A stretch of DNA of 64,000 nt. Origin: Paracoccus binzhouensis (GTDB lineage Bacteria; Pseudomonadota; Alphaproteobacteria; Rhodobacterales; Rhodobacteraceae). Positions within the stretch are counted from its first letter, which is position 1. Every line of letters starts with the position of its first letter. The notes beneath the pieces are model-generated. The model was not told the DNA's origin. It did no database searches and was given only the letters and a program-made list of their open reading frames with translations. A program made the translations under genes and the position numbers. The DNA lies in the NCBI RefSeq assembly GCF_016446475.1, contig NZ_JAEHFP010000002.1, forward strand, positions 1 to 64,000, in the 5' to 3' direction. Below are positions 17,032-25,653 of this stretch, in pieces.

Positions 17032-17648
17032 GCCAGGCCTCCGTTCGTCTCGATCGCCCAGAGCAGGATGGCGATGGCATCGGCCTCGTTGTCGCCCTCG
17101 GGGCTGAAGCCCTTCGCGCGGGCAGCATCGATCATGGCCTGCTTGGGCGCGTTGCCCTTGCCAGCGGCGTGGCGTTTGATCGTGCCGACCGGAACGCCCT
17201 CGTATGGCACGCCGCGCAGCTCGGCCCATGCGGTCAGTGTGGCCATCAGCCCGCCATAGACATGGGCCGCGTCGGTGCCGGCGTGACGGCGGACCTCCTC
17301 GAACCAAATTGTCGCGATGGGACCAGAGAGCCGGTCCAGTTCGGTCAGCCAGTTGGTGAAGCGCAGATAGCGCATGCCACCGCCGTCGAAACGGCCGGGC
17401 CGGAAGCTGACCGTGCCGCTGGTGATCAGACCGTCGTGGCCGCGCAGCGCCCAGCCGGTGGTGGTGCCGAGGTCGAGCGCGAGGATGCAGCGGTCCGCTC
17501 CATCAACGCCATGAAGACCGGGGGGAGCGGTGACGGGTGTGACGGATGTGACGGATGGTTCCCTATCCGCTCCACAGGCGCGCGCATGCGCGCGCGTAAC
17601 GGTCATATAAGTATGATCCGTCACATCCGTCACACCATCTGGATTCAT
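17028..17648 (-). CDS. RuvC-like/RNase H-fold phage nuclease
   Basis: A 206-residue protein. From residue 53 it has a RNase H-like fold typical of phage Holliday-junction resolvases: first acidic residue Asp59 in ILALDLGTTTGWAL, a second in TIWFEEVRRH, and the last in GDNEADAIAILLW. Its first 45 residues (VTDVTD, VTSVTPVT) are encoded by an inverted repeat and are unlikely to be folded, so translation from an internal ATG at 17606 or a leaky start is possible. AGGA precedes 17648 at good spacing. It probably resolves branched phage DNA before packaging. Confidence 0.8.
   Translation of the reverse strand: MNPDGVTDVTDHTYMTVTRAHARACGADREPSVTSVTPVTAPPGLHGVDGADRCILALDLGTTTGWALRGHDGLITSGTVSFRPGRFDGGGMRYLRFTNWLTELDRLSGPIATIWFEEVRRHAGTDAAHVYGGLMATLTAWAELRGVPYEGVPVGTIKRHAAGKGNAPKQAMIDAARAKGFSPEGDNEADAIAILLWAIETNGGLA
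17536..17636. repeat. concentric inverted repeat, candidate replication origin or operator
   Basis: Left arm 17536-17556 reads GGTGTGACGGATGTGACGGA plus T. Right arm 17616-17636 is its perfect reverse complement. Each arm holds two direct GTGACGGAT iterons. An 18-bp GC palindrome (GCGCGCGCATGCGCGCGC, 17578-17595) lies at the centre, half a base from the symmetry axis of the arms. It overlaps the 5' end of the RuvC-like gene, beside the primase gene. Confidence 0.85.
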
Positions 17649-17658
17649 TGGCATTTTC

Positions 17659-20016
17659 CTATTCTCCCGAGAAAAGGTCAGAGTTGCTGTCATTGGGGGC
17701 GATGCCGCGAAACCCCTTGGCCGCACGGGTGTTGTGGCGCTCGAACCCACGCACGATCAGCGCCTCCGAGAACCGCTTGACCGAACCGGCGAATTCGCCG
17801 TTCGTCTCGGCCCAGGCCTTCCAGTCCGCGAACATCGTGGTGGTGGCCGCGCTCAGGTGCGATCCGAGCGAGCAGCGTTCATCGATCCAGCGACCGATGG
17901 CGTCCTCTGCCTCGAAGTAATCCTCGGTCGCGGCCATCACGGCGGGCGGTGGGCGCAGCCCCGTCCGCTGCCATTCGATGCAGCCTTCGAGCGCCCATGC
18001 GAGGATCCCGTCGCGTTCGGCGAGCAGCCTGTCCGCCAGGTGCTTGTCGCGCCGCGCGGGCGGGATGGTGACGGTGAACGGCACCATGTGCAGGCGCCGC
18101 TTCATCGCCTCGTCGACGTTGCGGATGGAGGGCTTGTGGTTGCCGACGATCAGCAGCTTGAACTGCGGGATGAACTCGAAGAAATCCTGCCGCATGAAGC
18201 GGGCGGTGATCTTGTCGCCCCCGGTCAGCGCCTTCAGCTTGCTTTCGGCCCAGCGGCTGCCCTGTTCGGTCTCGATGGAGGTCACGATCCGCGCACCACG
18301 CAAACCCGCCATGTCGGTCGGGTGGCGATCGCCCTGCGTGGCCATGAACATGTCCATCGGCGCGACGGTGGCGTAGTCGCCGAGGATGGCGGTCAGGGTG
18401 TTGGCGAAGACGGATTTGCCGTTGGCACCGGTGCCGTAGAGAAAGAACAGCGCATGCTCGGTCGTGACGCCGGTCAGGCAATAGCCCGCCATCCGCTGCA
18501 GGTAGGATTGCAGCTCGCCGTCCCCGCCGGTGACGGTCTCCAGAAAGCCCAGCCAGACGGGACAAGTGTCGGCGACGGACGCACCGGCGATCCTGGTCAT
18601 GAAGAGGCCGGGATCATGTGGCCGGGATGCGCCGCTCTGGAGGTCGACCACACCGCCCGGCGTGTTCAACAGCCAGGGATCACGGTCCCACGGTTCGGTC
18701 GTGGTCGCGTGGCGGCGGTCGGAGCGGGCGAGCCGCTCCACGGCCGAAACCGTCGCCGCAGTGGAGAGCTTGGCCTTGAGCTTTGCGGATCCGGCGCGCG
18801 CGGCCGCCTCGCGGCAGATCATCCGCGCCAGATCGAAGGCCTGCAGCGTCTCCTCGCGCCGCCAGAGCTTGCCTGACCAGGTCAGCCACTGTCCCCAGCC
18901 CGCGACGTAGCGCCAGGTCTCGGCATGCCGGACGGCGAAGGTGGCGGCGAGCGCGTCCTCGGTGAAACGCACCGGCACGGGGCCGTCGTCGTCGCCACCG
19001 GCCGGGCCGCCGCCATCGCACCCGCCATCCTCGTCGTCGAGATCGCCGTTGCGGGCGGTGTCGCGTTTCCAGAGCCGTTCTGCTTCCTCGCGCAACCGGG
19101 CCTCCGGCCAGGGAGGCGAGACGCGGGCCGCGTTGTAGGAGACGATTTCTTCCCAGGCCTGTTCGCGCGGCACATGGCCTTCGCGGGCGCGGCGGATCCA
19201 GTAGCCCATCACCCGCGACAGCGCGTCGAAGCGCGTGGTGCCGTCCACGCCGCCTTCGCGGACCTGACGGCCGAAAAGCTCGGTGACGCTGCCGCGCTCG
19301 GGGGCGGCCATGTTGAAGTCGAGCCCGGCCTCGCCTTCGAGCGGCGGCATGGCAATGATCGCCTCCAGCAGTTCACCCAGATCGTAGTCGCGGGGATCGT
19401 GGTGCAGGATCTCCACCAGCCGACGTCGGCCCTGTTTGGCATGGATCGATCCGGCCACACGGATCGGCTGGTGGGCGGACCGGAAGGACGGATCGCCGCC
19501 GACTTTGGCGGCGATCATGTGCCGCGCCCGACAGACCGTGCCGATGTCCTCGCCTTCGGCGGGTTCGGACAGGCGCCAGTAGAGGTGCAGCTTGCGCTGG
19601 CCCTCGGCGGTGACTCCGCCGGACGCCACTTCAAGCGTCGGGCATCCGAGATGCTGCACGAGGTGGTCGCGTTTCGCGCCGATGTCGCCATGGTCGAGAT
19701 CGACCAGCACGACCTGCGTCTGCACGATGCTTTCCGCCTTGGCGTCGCCGGGGGCGGACACCGTGCCGGGCGCCACGAACAGTGCCATGCCGACGCTGCT
19801 GGCCCATGTGGCCTGCAGCGCCAGTTTCGCGGCAAGCGTGGCGTCCGCTTCGATGAAGGGAACATGTGGCGGACCATCGCCCGCGCCTTTCTCGGCCAGA
19901 GCACGGACCGGCACCCAGCCGTCGCAGTAGCCGAACACGACGTCGGCATAGATCGCGATCATTCCGGCGTCGGGCGCGACGTCGTCGGGCGCGATGGTGT
20001 CGGACGGGACCGTCAT
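17659..20016 (-). CDS. P4-type phage primase-helicase
   Basis: Replication protein of 785 residues. The N-terminal half is a primase-polymerase-like domain (VVLVDLDHGDIG, then GGVTAEGQRKLHLYWRL). The C-terminal half is a D5/SF3-type helicase with Walker A GTGANGKSV at about 527-535, GARIVTSIETEQG, and FKLLIVGNHKPS. The ATG at 20016 is chosen because it overlaps the upstream stop in ATGA, although the frame is open for 12 more codons. It is in a replication operon with a Cas4-like nuclease and a RuvC-like enzyme and should initiate prophage A replication. Confidence 0.92.
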   Translation of the reverse strand: MTVPSDTIAPDDVAPDAGMIAIYADVVFGYCDGWVPVRALAEKGAGDGPPHVPFIEADATLAAKLALQATWASSVGMALFVAPGTVSAPGDAKAESIVQTQVVLVDLDHGDIGAKRDHLVQHLGCPTLEVASGGVTAEGQRKLHLYWRLSEPAEGEDIGTVCRARHMIAAKVGGDPSFRSAHQPIRVAGSIHAKQGRRRLVEILHHDPRDYDLGELLEAIIAMPPLEGEAGLDFNMAAPERGSVTELFGRQVREGGVDGTTRFDALSRVMGYWIRRAREGHVPREQAWEEIVSYNAARVSPPWPEARLREEAERLWKRDTARNGDLDDEDGGCDGGGPAGGDDDGPVPVRFTEDALAATFAVRHAETWRYVAGWGQWLTWSGKLWRREETLQAFDLARMICREAAARAGSAKLKAKLSTAATVSAVERLARSDRRHATTTEPWDRDPWLLNTPGGVVDLQSGASRPHDPGLFMTRIAGASVADTCPVWLGFLETVTGGDGELQSYLQRMAGYCLTGVTTEHALFFLYGTGANGKSVFANTLTAILGDYATVAPMDMFMATQGDRHPTDMAGLRGARIVTSIETEQGSRWAESKLKALTGGDKITARFMRQDFFEFIPQFKLLIVGNHKPSIRNVDEAMKRRLHMVPFTVTIPPARRDKHLADRLLAERDGILAWALEGCIEWQRTGLRPPPAVMAATEDYFEAEDAIGRWIDERCSLGSHLSAATTTMFADWKAWAETNGEFAGSVKRFSEALIVRGFERHNTRAAKGFRGIAPNDSNSDLFSGE

Positions 20017-20759
20017 GCCCAGCACCGTTCCCGCCACGCACAGAAGCGGCATTCGAAGTGGTCGGGATCGGCCGTGTGGCGGGGAAGAAGTTCGCCCGCA
20101 TCACAGGCGCGCAGGATCGTCACCGCCTTGTCGCTGGCGGACTGGGCGAGTGCGGCATCGAACGGCACGAGTTCGTGCCAGATCTCGCACGTGTCCTTGT
20201 TGATCGCCGTGAAAAGCGCGGGCGCCTCGGTCAGGCCGAGATAGGCCTGGTAGAGCGCGATCTGCGCGGCATAGACCGGCTTGGCCTTTCCGACGCCGTG
20301 CTTCGCGATTTCCCGCCAGTTCTTGGCGTTCGCCGATTTGCACTCCCAGAGCGCCGGGACCGCCATGCCGTTCGGCGCGGCGACCACCACGCCGTCGGCA
20401 TGCCCTTGGACCCGACCACCGACGACCGAGAAGCCGAACTGATCGCCATGGCGATTGCGCGTGCGAAGGTCGAAGCCCGCCTGGCGCAGCCATTCGATGG
20501 CCAGATCTTCGAGGACGTGCCCGAGCGCGAATATGCGCAGAGACTGGCCCGAGAATCCGGCGCCCGGGTCCTTCGGCGTCTTCAGGTATTCGTATTGCAG
20601 CCTGCGCTGGCAGATATCGCCGAGCCGGCTGCCGCCGAGGTAGTCGCGCGCGGAGCGTTCAGCCTGTTCCGCGACGAGGGCATTGTCGATGCAGGTGTTG
20701 ACGGTATCCGCAAAACTGGGCGGCTTTTCCCGATGGTTGAAGTCGAAACCGGAGTCCAT
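20013..20759 (-). CDS. PD-(D/E)XK nuclease, Cas4/RecB-like
   Basis: A 248-residue nuclease. The active site is His120/Asp122 in GHADG and Glu139-x-Lys141 in WECKS. Four cysteines, Cys50 near the start and Cys237, Cys240, Cys246 at the end (ECRFCAWRERC), are placed as in Cas4/AddB-type iron-sulfur nucleases. No CRISPR genes are near, so a role in recombination or end processing of phage DNA is most likely. It is coupled by overlaps to the primase gene and to the small gene before it. Confidence 0.88.
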   Translation of the reverse strand: MDSGFDFNHREKPPSFADTVNTCIDNALVAEQAERSARDYLGGSRLGDICQRRLQYEYLKTPKDPGAGFSGQSLRIFALGHVLEDLAIEWLRQAGFDLRTRNRHGDQFGFSVVGGRVQGHADGVVVAAPNGMAVPALWECKSANAKNWREIAKHGVGKAKPVYAAQIALYQAYLGLTEAPALFTAINKDTCEIWHELVPFDAALAQSASDKAVTILRACDAGELLPRHTADPDHFECRFCAWRERCWA

Positions 20760-20965
20760 CAGAACGGCACCTCCGGATCGGGCCGGGGTGCGCTGGCCAT
20801 CATCGCTTCCTGGAAGCCATCGACGGCGGCCGTTGCGAGTGCGAGCGCCTGTGTCTCGGTGAGATCGGCGAACCGCGTGGTCCAGCCGATCTCGGCCATC
20901 AGTTCGGCCATGTTCTTCAAGGCGGCGCGCAGCGCGGCCTGTTCACGTTCATCGGGATCGATCAT
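20759..20965 (-). CDS. small phage protein of unknown function
   Basis: A 68-residue acidic, helical protein (ALRAALKNMAELMAEIGW, then TETQALALATAAVDGF) with no recognised domain. Its stop and the nuclease start share one base (TGATG). It is the first gene of the leftward replication operon. The 228-bp spacer before the divergent operon holds no clear promoter hexamers. Confidence 0.65.
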   Translation of the reverse strand: MIDPDEREQAALRAALKNMAELMAEIGWTTRFADLTETQALALATAAVDGFQEAMMASAPRPDPEVPF

Positions 20966-21193
20966 GCGCAGCCCTCATGTGCCGGGGCCGCATGCGGGCA
21001 TGGATGGATGTCAGCGCGGCGCGCGAAGGGGATTGTGGTCATGGGAGAGCTCCAGATGCTCTCCTCACCTACCGGCTGGCTGTCCTGACTGTCGGATGTG
21101 CGGTTCGGAACACTTCGGGAACATGGACTTGTGCGTTCACAACTCTGCCGATAGCCTGAAATTTCCCCGATTCACCCTGGAGCCGCGTCGCGC

Positions 21194-22384
21194 ATGGCGT
21201 CATTCAACCCGAGAAGCTTCACCAACCCTGATCGCCTCAAGAGCATTTCGCCGAAGCACCTACTGAAGTTCTTCGCGACGTGGGCGGAATATTTTTCGGC
21301 GCGGGGTTTTGAACTTCCGGTCGAAGCGGATGAGGATTTTCCCTACGACGATCTTGCTGCAGTGTTGATGAAGCCCGACGAAAACGTGCCGCCCGAAATG
21401 GTCGACGCCCTTTTCTACGTGCACGAGACCGCGACCAAGGAAACCGCCGAGGAGTTGATCGAGGCGGCAGGACGGGCTGGTCTCACGATCGAGGCCGGTG
21501 AGGAACCATCCGATGCGGACATCGCCCTGCAGATCTGGCTCCAGAAACCTGATCTGCTGCGACGTCAGCATGCCGAGACCGTGGCATTCACACGTTCGCG
21601 TTTCATCTATTTCGCGGGGCACAGCGGCAAGCCGCGACCGGCTCCGGACCCGACTGGCGAACAGACCGCCATCATGCAGGAGCAGATGGACGAGTGGTTC
21701 GACCGCAAACGCCGCGGCAAGGGCTCGCGGGTTTTTGCTTTTCCACGCGGGACGAAGACGTGGTTCATGGTCCGGCATGGCGAGCCGATGCGGCGCGAGG
21801 GGCGACATCAGGATGATGGCGGATCGGGGATCGCCTACTACCGACCGCAGAAGCACGACGTCGTCATCTATGACGGCGAGTCTGACGAACTTGCCGTCAA
21901 TGCAGGGACGAAAGGCGAGACCGAGCTCTACCTGCGGACGTTCGGCGGGGTCATCTTCGGGGACGAGGAGTACTTCGATCGCTCGAACCGCTTCACCCTT
22001 GATCCGCTGCTGGAGAAGGGCGAGAAATCGCTCGACAACGACACTGTCTCCGAGATCGTCAAGGTGCGCCTGATCGAAATCGAACGCTTCTGGGGCGGAA
22101 AGGCCAAGGAGAAGGAGGTGCGCAAGGCGAACGACCTCTTCATGGCCTGGGACGACAATTGGGAGCGGCGCCTTGCGGGCGGTTCCATCGACCGGGCCGT
22201 TTTCAAGGTCAAGTTCGATGGGGATGGCAAGGAGCGGACGGTTGCCATTCTCCCGCCGAGCCTCGCGCGCTATGACCGTGATGCCGACAGCGATCTGATC
22301 GACCGCTGGCTCAAGGATCAGGGATTTTGCCGCCCCAACGTCGGAGATGAGGACGATGACGTCGGCGTTCTGGAGGACGATTGA
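21194..22384 (+). CDS. unrecognised protein 1 of a two-gene operon
   Basis: A 396-residue soluble protein that I do not recognise. It starts with a basic region (FNPRSFTNPDRLKSISPKHLL), has a short Arg/Lys-rich segment (DEWFDRKRRGKGSRVFAF) and an aspartate-rich tail ending VGDEDDDVGVLEDD. There is no signal peptide, membrane helix or nucleotide-binding motif. Its 3' end overlaps the next gene, so the two are made together. It lies between the leftward replication operon and the rightward early operon of the prophage, where lysogeny control or cargo genes are expected. A role in phage defence or regulation is a guess from position only. Confidence 0.75.
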   Translation: MASFNPRSFTNPDRLKSISPKHLLKFFATWAEYFSARGFELPVEADEDFPYDDLAAVLMKPDENVPPEMVDALFYVHETATKETAEELIEAAGRAGLTIEAGEEPSDADIALQIWLQKPDLLRRQHAETVAFTRSRFIYFAGHSGKPRPAPDPTGEQTAIMQEQMDEWFDRKRRGKGSRVFAFPRGTKTWFMVRHGEPMRREGRHQDDGGSGIAYYRPQKHDVVIYDGESDELAVNAGTKGETELYLRTFGGVIFGDEEYFDRSNRFTLDPLLEKGEKSLDNDTVSEIVKVRLIEIERFWGGKAKEKEVRKANDLFMAWDDNWERRLAGGSIDRAVFKVKFDGDGKERTVAILPPSLARYDRDADSDLIDRWLKDQGFCRPNVGDEDDDVGVLEDD

Positions 22385-23513
22385 GCGCGTTCCCGGTCAC
22401 GCGACCGACACGCGCGACTGGAAGGTGGACCTGACGGATTGCTGGACCCAGGTCGAACGCTACCTTCCGGAGACCTCCAAGTACGCAGAACGTATCGACT
22501 ATCCCTGGCCCGGAGGGGAACATTGCCCGCGCCATGTCGTGCGACATGCCGGCGGCTCGGTCCGTGCCGTCTGCAGCGATCCGGGGCGACTCTGCGAAAC
22601 CCTCGACATCAATTCCGACGATATCCGCATCCGTGAACTCGACCGCCGCAGACTATTCGCCGACATTGCCACGGCGCTTGGCCTTGTCGTTTCCACCGCG
22701 CCTTCGCGCGGGGCGGCCCTTCTGCACATCGGCGATCATGCCATTGCCGCCGGCCGGAGTTTTCCGGTGTTCGCTGCGCTCACAAGCCCGCGCGCGCCGC
22801 TCAGCCGGGCAGACGTCCTCGACATCGATCGCCGCAATCTACCATTCGTCCTGCTGGTGACATCGCTCGGCGCGATTGACCCGGACGTTTCGGCCTTTCT
22901 TGCGGCACGGCAAGGGCGTGTTCTGACGTGGGCCGAATGCCTCCATTTCGCCCTCGCACCGCGCAAGGGATTCGTCGCTGCCATGCCACTTGTCGATCTC
23001 TTCGCGCCCGAGATCGCGGCACTGGCGAACGCAGGTGACGTCGCCCAGCGTCCGGTGATGACTCTGCCTGCGAATGCACGGTGGTCCGATCTGCGCTTCG
23101 CGTTTCGCGAGGAGGCCGTGCTCAACGTCAGCTATCTTGGGCAGGCTCCGGCGCGCCTTGAACCGGACCAGATCGGCATGCGCGATGAGCGGAACGGCAA
23201 GCCGAACCGCCAGTGGCGGCTACTCCTTGTTTGCGCCGCACTTGGCGGGGCATTGCCTCGGTCCTTTCCGATTTCCACCATCAAGGGGCGCCGCCCGGCG
23301 AGCGATATCGTTCGCATTCTCGGGCAGTTCCAGCGTGGTTACGAAAAGCAGCGCCAACTTCTCGCCGCAGCACTGCGTGAGCGGTTCGGGATCGACGAGG
23401 ACCCGTTCTCAGGCGCTGACGATTGTTACGAGGCACGGTTCCTAGTCGATGCAAGCAGTCTGAAGCAGGGCCGATCCGACCAGCGCGACCGAAATTTCGC
23501 CGACGACGACTGA
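22356..23513 (+). CDS. unrecognised protein 2 of a two-gene operon, possible Cys/His zinc site
   Basis: A 385-residue soluble protein that I do not recognise. Near residues 50-80 it has a compact Cys/His cluster (GGEHCPRHVVRH, RAVCSDPGRLCETL) that could bind zinc. The rest has a few hydrophobic strands (LPFVLLVTSLG) and a helical C-terminal part (RILGQFQRGYEKQRQLLAA). It overlaps the 3' end of the preceding gene by 29 bp in another frame. ATG 22347 is an alternative start. A strong terminator follows 30 bp after its stop, so this pair is a closed transcription unit. Confidence 0.75.
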   Translation: MTSAFWRTIERVPGHATDTRDWKVDLTDCWTQVERYLPETSKYAERIDYPWPGGEHCPRHVVRHAGGSVRAVCSDPGRLCETLDINSDDIRIRELDRRRLFADIATALGLVVSTAPSRGAALLHIGDHAIAAGRSFPVFAALTSPRAPLSRADVLDIDRRNLPFVLLVTSLGAIDPDVSAFLAARQGRVLTWAECLHFALAPRKGFVAAMPLVDLFAPEIAALANAGDVAQRPVMTLPANARWSDLRFAFREEAVLNVSYLGQAPARLEPDQIGMRDERNGKPNRQWRLLLVCAALGGALPRSFPISTIKGRRPASDIVRILGQFQRGYEKQRQLLAAALRERFGIDEDPFSGADDCYEARFLVDASSLKQGRSDQRDRNFADDD

Positions 23514-23542
23514 CTCTTTCCAAACTTTTTTCATCCCACCCA

Positions 23543-23577
23543 ACCCCATGAAACCGCAAGGTTTCGTGGGGTTTTTG
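23543..23577 (+). terminator. intrinsic terminator of the unknown two-gene operon
   Basis: A 13-bp stem (ACCCCATGAAACC paired with GGTTTCGTGGGGT, one G-T pair), loop GCAA and a run of five T. It ends transcription before the sigma-like gene. Confidence 0.9.
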
Positions 23578-23676
23578 CTTCTCCGATCCCCCTGATTTCG
23601 AGGCCCTCCAACGAATTTTCGCCGGTCCCGGTCACTCGGGCCGCGTGCCCGTCCACCTGGACGAAGGCGAAACTTC

Positions 23677-24288
23677 ATGGAGCGTTTCCACCCCATTTGC
23701 GACGCGCGCTCGCGCGTCTCCCGCAACATCACCATTCGCGCCGAACGGCTGGCCCGCTCGGGTTCCGTCCCCGGAATGGACGCCGAGGACATCAAGCAGG
23801 ATCTGCGGCTGCATCTCTATCGCCGGGACGGGAAGTTCGATCCTTCCCGCGGTCAGTATGACACTTTCGCCGACCGCGTGCTGGCGAACCGCATCGCCAC
23901 GTTGGCCGCACCGACCGAACGGCTGCGGGCCGAACGGGCTTGGATCGACTTCGACAGCCCCGCCGAGGGGCGCGGCGATGACGAGATGCTGCCGCTCGCG
24001 GAAACGCTGCCCGACAGCGCGATGCCGCATGCCGCCGTCACACGCGCAACGGACGAGGCGTTCGGGCTGGTGCGAGATGTCCAGCGGCTCCTTGCTGGCC
24101 TGACCCCGACCTGCCGCGCCCTCGCGCTGGCGCTGATCGACATGTCGCCGACGGAAGCGGCCGAAGCCCTCGGGATCCATAGGAGCACCGTCTACGCACG
24201 GCTCGCCACCATCCGGACGGCGGCCGAGGCGCTTGATCTCGCGGCATATCTCGGCACCGCCCCGACAGTCTCGGAAGCCCGCCGGTAG
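23677..24288 (+). CDS. sigma-70-like/HTH regulatory protein in prophage
   Basis: A 203-residue protein with sigma-factor-like architecture: region 2-like part (GMDAEDIKQDLRLHLYRRDG, FADRVLANRIATL) and a region 4-like HTH near 155-175 (MSPTEAAEALGIHRSTVYARL). It should bind DNA and perhaps core polymerase, and could drive prophage early or late genes. No CI-like or Cro-like repressor was found in segment A, so it is the best candidate for its main regulator. It stands alone after a terminator and 176 bp before the next gene. Confidence 0.75.
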   Translation: MERFHPICDARSRVSRNITIRAERLARSGSVPGMDAEDIKQDLRLHLYRRDGKFDPSRGQYDTFADRVLANRIATLAAPTERLRAERAWIDFDSPAEGRGDDEMLPLAETLPDSAMPHAAVTRATDEAFGLVRDVQRLLAGLTPTCRALALALIDMSPTEAAEALGIHRSTVYARLATIRTAAEALDLAAYLGTAPTVSEARR

Positions 24289-24464
24289 GTGACAACAGGA
24301 CCGGCGATGACCCGGTCCGCCAGTTTCATGCCGGGCCCTCGGAGGAATGCAACACCCCCACGCGGGGAAACACTCCGACCGCAAGCTCCAGGGCGGCGTC
24401 AGGCCCGGCAGCAGTCTTCCCGACGATCCCTGGACAGCAACCGACGACAACACGGAGCGTCACC

Positions 24465-24758
24465 ATGTTCAAGACTACCCCTCTGAAGCGCCTGCGCGAA
24501 CTGCGCTGGCTGGAAATGCTTCCCGACAACATCGACGTCCCGGCGGTCTTCGACAGGCCGGACCAGGTCGTGCCGATCGAACGCGCCACGGTGGACGAGA
24601 TCGAGTTTGCCCTTGTCGCCCTGGCGCGACAGCAATCCGACCTCTACAGCCTGACCGGCGCGCTCGGTGACGTGCTGAAGATGGCGCGCCGTCAGGGCGC
24701 CTGTGGAGCGGACAATGCCATCTCGGCGGCCGCGCGCGATCTGGAGAGCGGCAAGTGA
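24465..24758 (+). CDS. small phage early protein of unknown function
   Basis: A 97-residue helical protein (FKTTPLKRLRELRWLEML, then DEIEFALVALARQQSDLYSL) with no recognised domain. It starts the early operon and overlaps the ATPase gene by 4 bp, so it may act with the recombination proteins. The 176-bp spacer before it shows no clear promoter. Confidence 0.65.
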   Translation: MFKTTPLKRLRELRWLEMLPDNIDVPAVFDRPDQVVPIERATVDEIEFALVALARQQSDLYSLTGALGDVLKMARRQGACGADNAISAAARDLESGK

Positions 24759-25651
24759 GCGCCCCGTTCGGCGGCGGGCCGCTCCGCATCATCACGGCCG
24801 ATGAACGCCTGCGCGAGGCGCGCGGCATCAAGGGGGTGCTCACGGGCACCTCCGGCATCGGCAAGACCACGCAGCTGCTGACCCTCGATCCGCAGCGAAC
24901 GCTTTTCCTGAACCTCGAGGCGGGCGAGTTGGCCGTGCAGGGCTGGCCCGGCGACGAGATCCGCATCCGCGACTGGGAGGTCGCCCGCGATCTGGCCGCC
25001 TGGATCGGCGGCGCCAACCCGGCGATGCGGGACGACCAGTCCTATGGGCCAGGGCACTTCACGCGGGTCTGCGCGGCCTTCGGTCCCGCCAGCCAACTCG
25101 ACAAGTACGACACGGTCTTCGTCGACAGCATCTCCGTCGCCTCTCGCATTTGCCTTCAGTGGTGCAAGGGCCAATCCCAGGCCCAGTCCGACCGCACCGG
25201 CAAGCCGGATCTCCGCGCGACCTATGGGTTGCTCGGCCAGGAGATGATCGGCTGGCTCACACATCTGCAGCACACGCCCGCCAAGAACATTTGGCTGGTC
25301 GGTCTTCTCGACCGCAAGCTCGACGACTTCGGCAAGCCCTTCTTCTCGATGCAGATCGAGGGCTCGAAGACCGGACTCGAACTGCCCGGCATCGTCGACG
25401 AAGTCGTGACCCTGACCGAACTGCGCCCCGAGAAGGGTGACCCGTTCAGGGCGTTCATCTGCACCACGATCAACGATTTCGGGCTGCCTGCAAAGGACCG
25501 CAGCGGCCGGTTGTCGATGATCGAGCCCGCTCATCTCGGGCGGCTCATGGCGAAGATCCGTGGTCCGCGCCCAGAGGGCGCCGCCCGCCTGAACTTCGAT
25601 CTGCCCGCGGACGCCACCGCACCCAATCCCCCGACGACGAAAGGAGCATGA
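24755..25651 (+). CDS. RecA-fold ATPase of phage recombination module (Sak4-like)
   Basis: A 298-residue ATPase with Walker A GTSGIGKTT (31-39), Walker B YDTVFVDSIS and a RecA-like core (NIWLVGLLDRKLDDFG). This AAA_24/Sak4-like type of protein is usually a single-strand annealing or recombination ATPase in phages. The next gene encodes a protein of the DUF669/OB-like sort that often accompanies such ATPases, which supports the call. It overlaps both neighbours and is translationally coupled. Confidence 0.85.
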   Translation: MSAPFGGGPLRIITADERLREARGIKGVLTGTSGIGKTTQLLTLDPQRTLFLNLEAGELAVQGWPGDEIRIRDWEVARDLAAWIGGANPAMRDDQSYGPGHFTRVCAAFGPASQLDKYDTVFVDSISVASRICLQWCKGQSQAQSDRTGKPDLRATYGLLGQEMIGWLTHLQHTPAKNIWLVGLLDRKLDDFGKPFFSMQIEGSKTGLELPGIVDEVVTLTELRPEKGDPFRAFICTTINDFGLPAKDRSGRLSMIEPAHLGRLMAKIRGPRPEGAARLNFDLPADATAPNPPTTKGA

Positions 25652-25653
25652 CA

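Noticed and set aside
17536..17636. Iterons as a possible CRISPR array
   Set aside because: There are only two units per arm, in inverted arms, with no regular spacers and no cas genes; the Cas4-like nuclease nearby belongs to a phage recombination operon.
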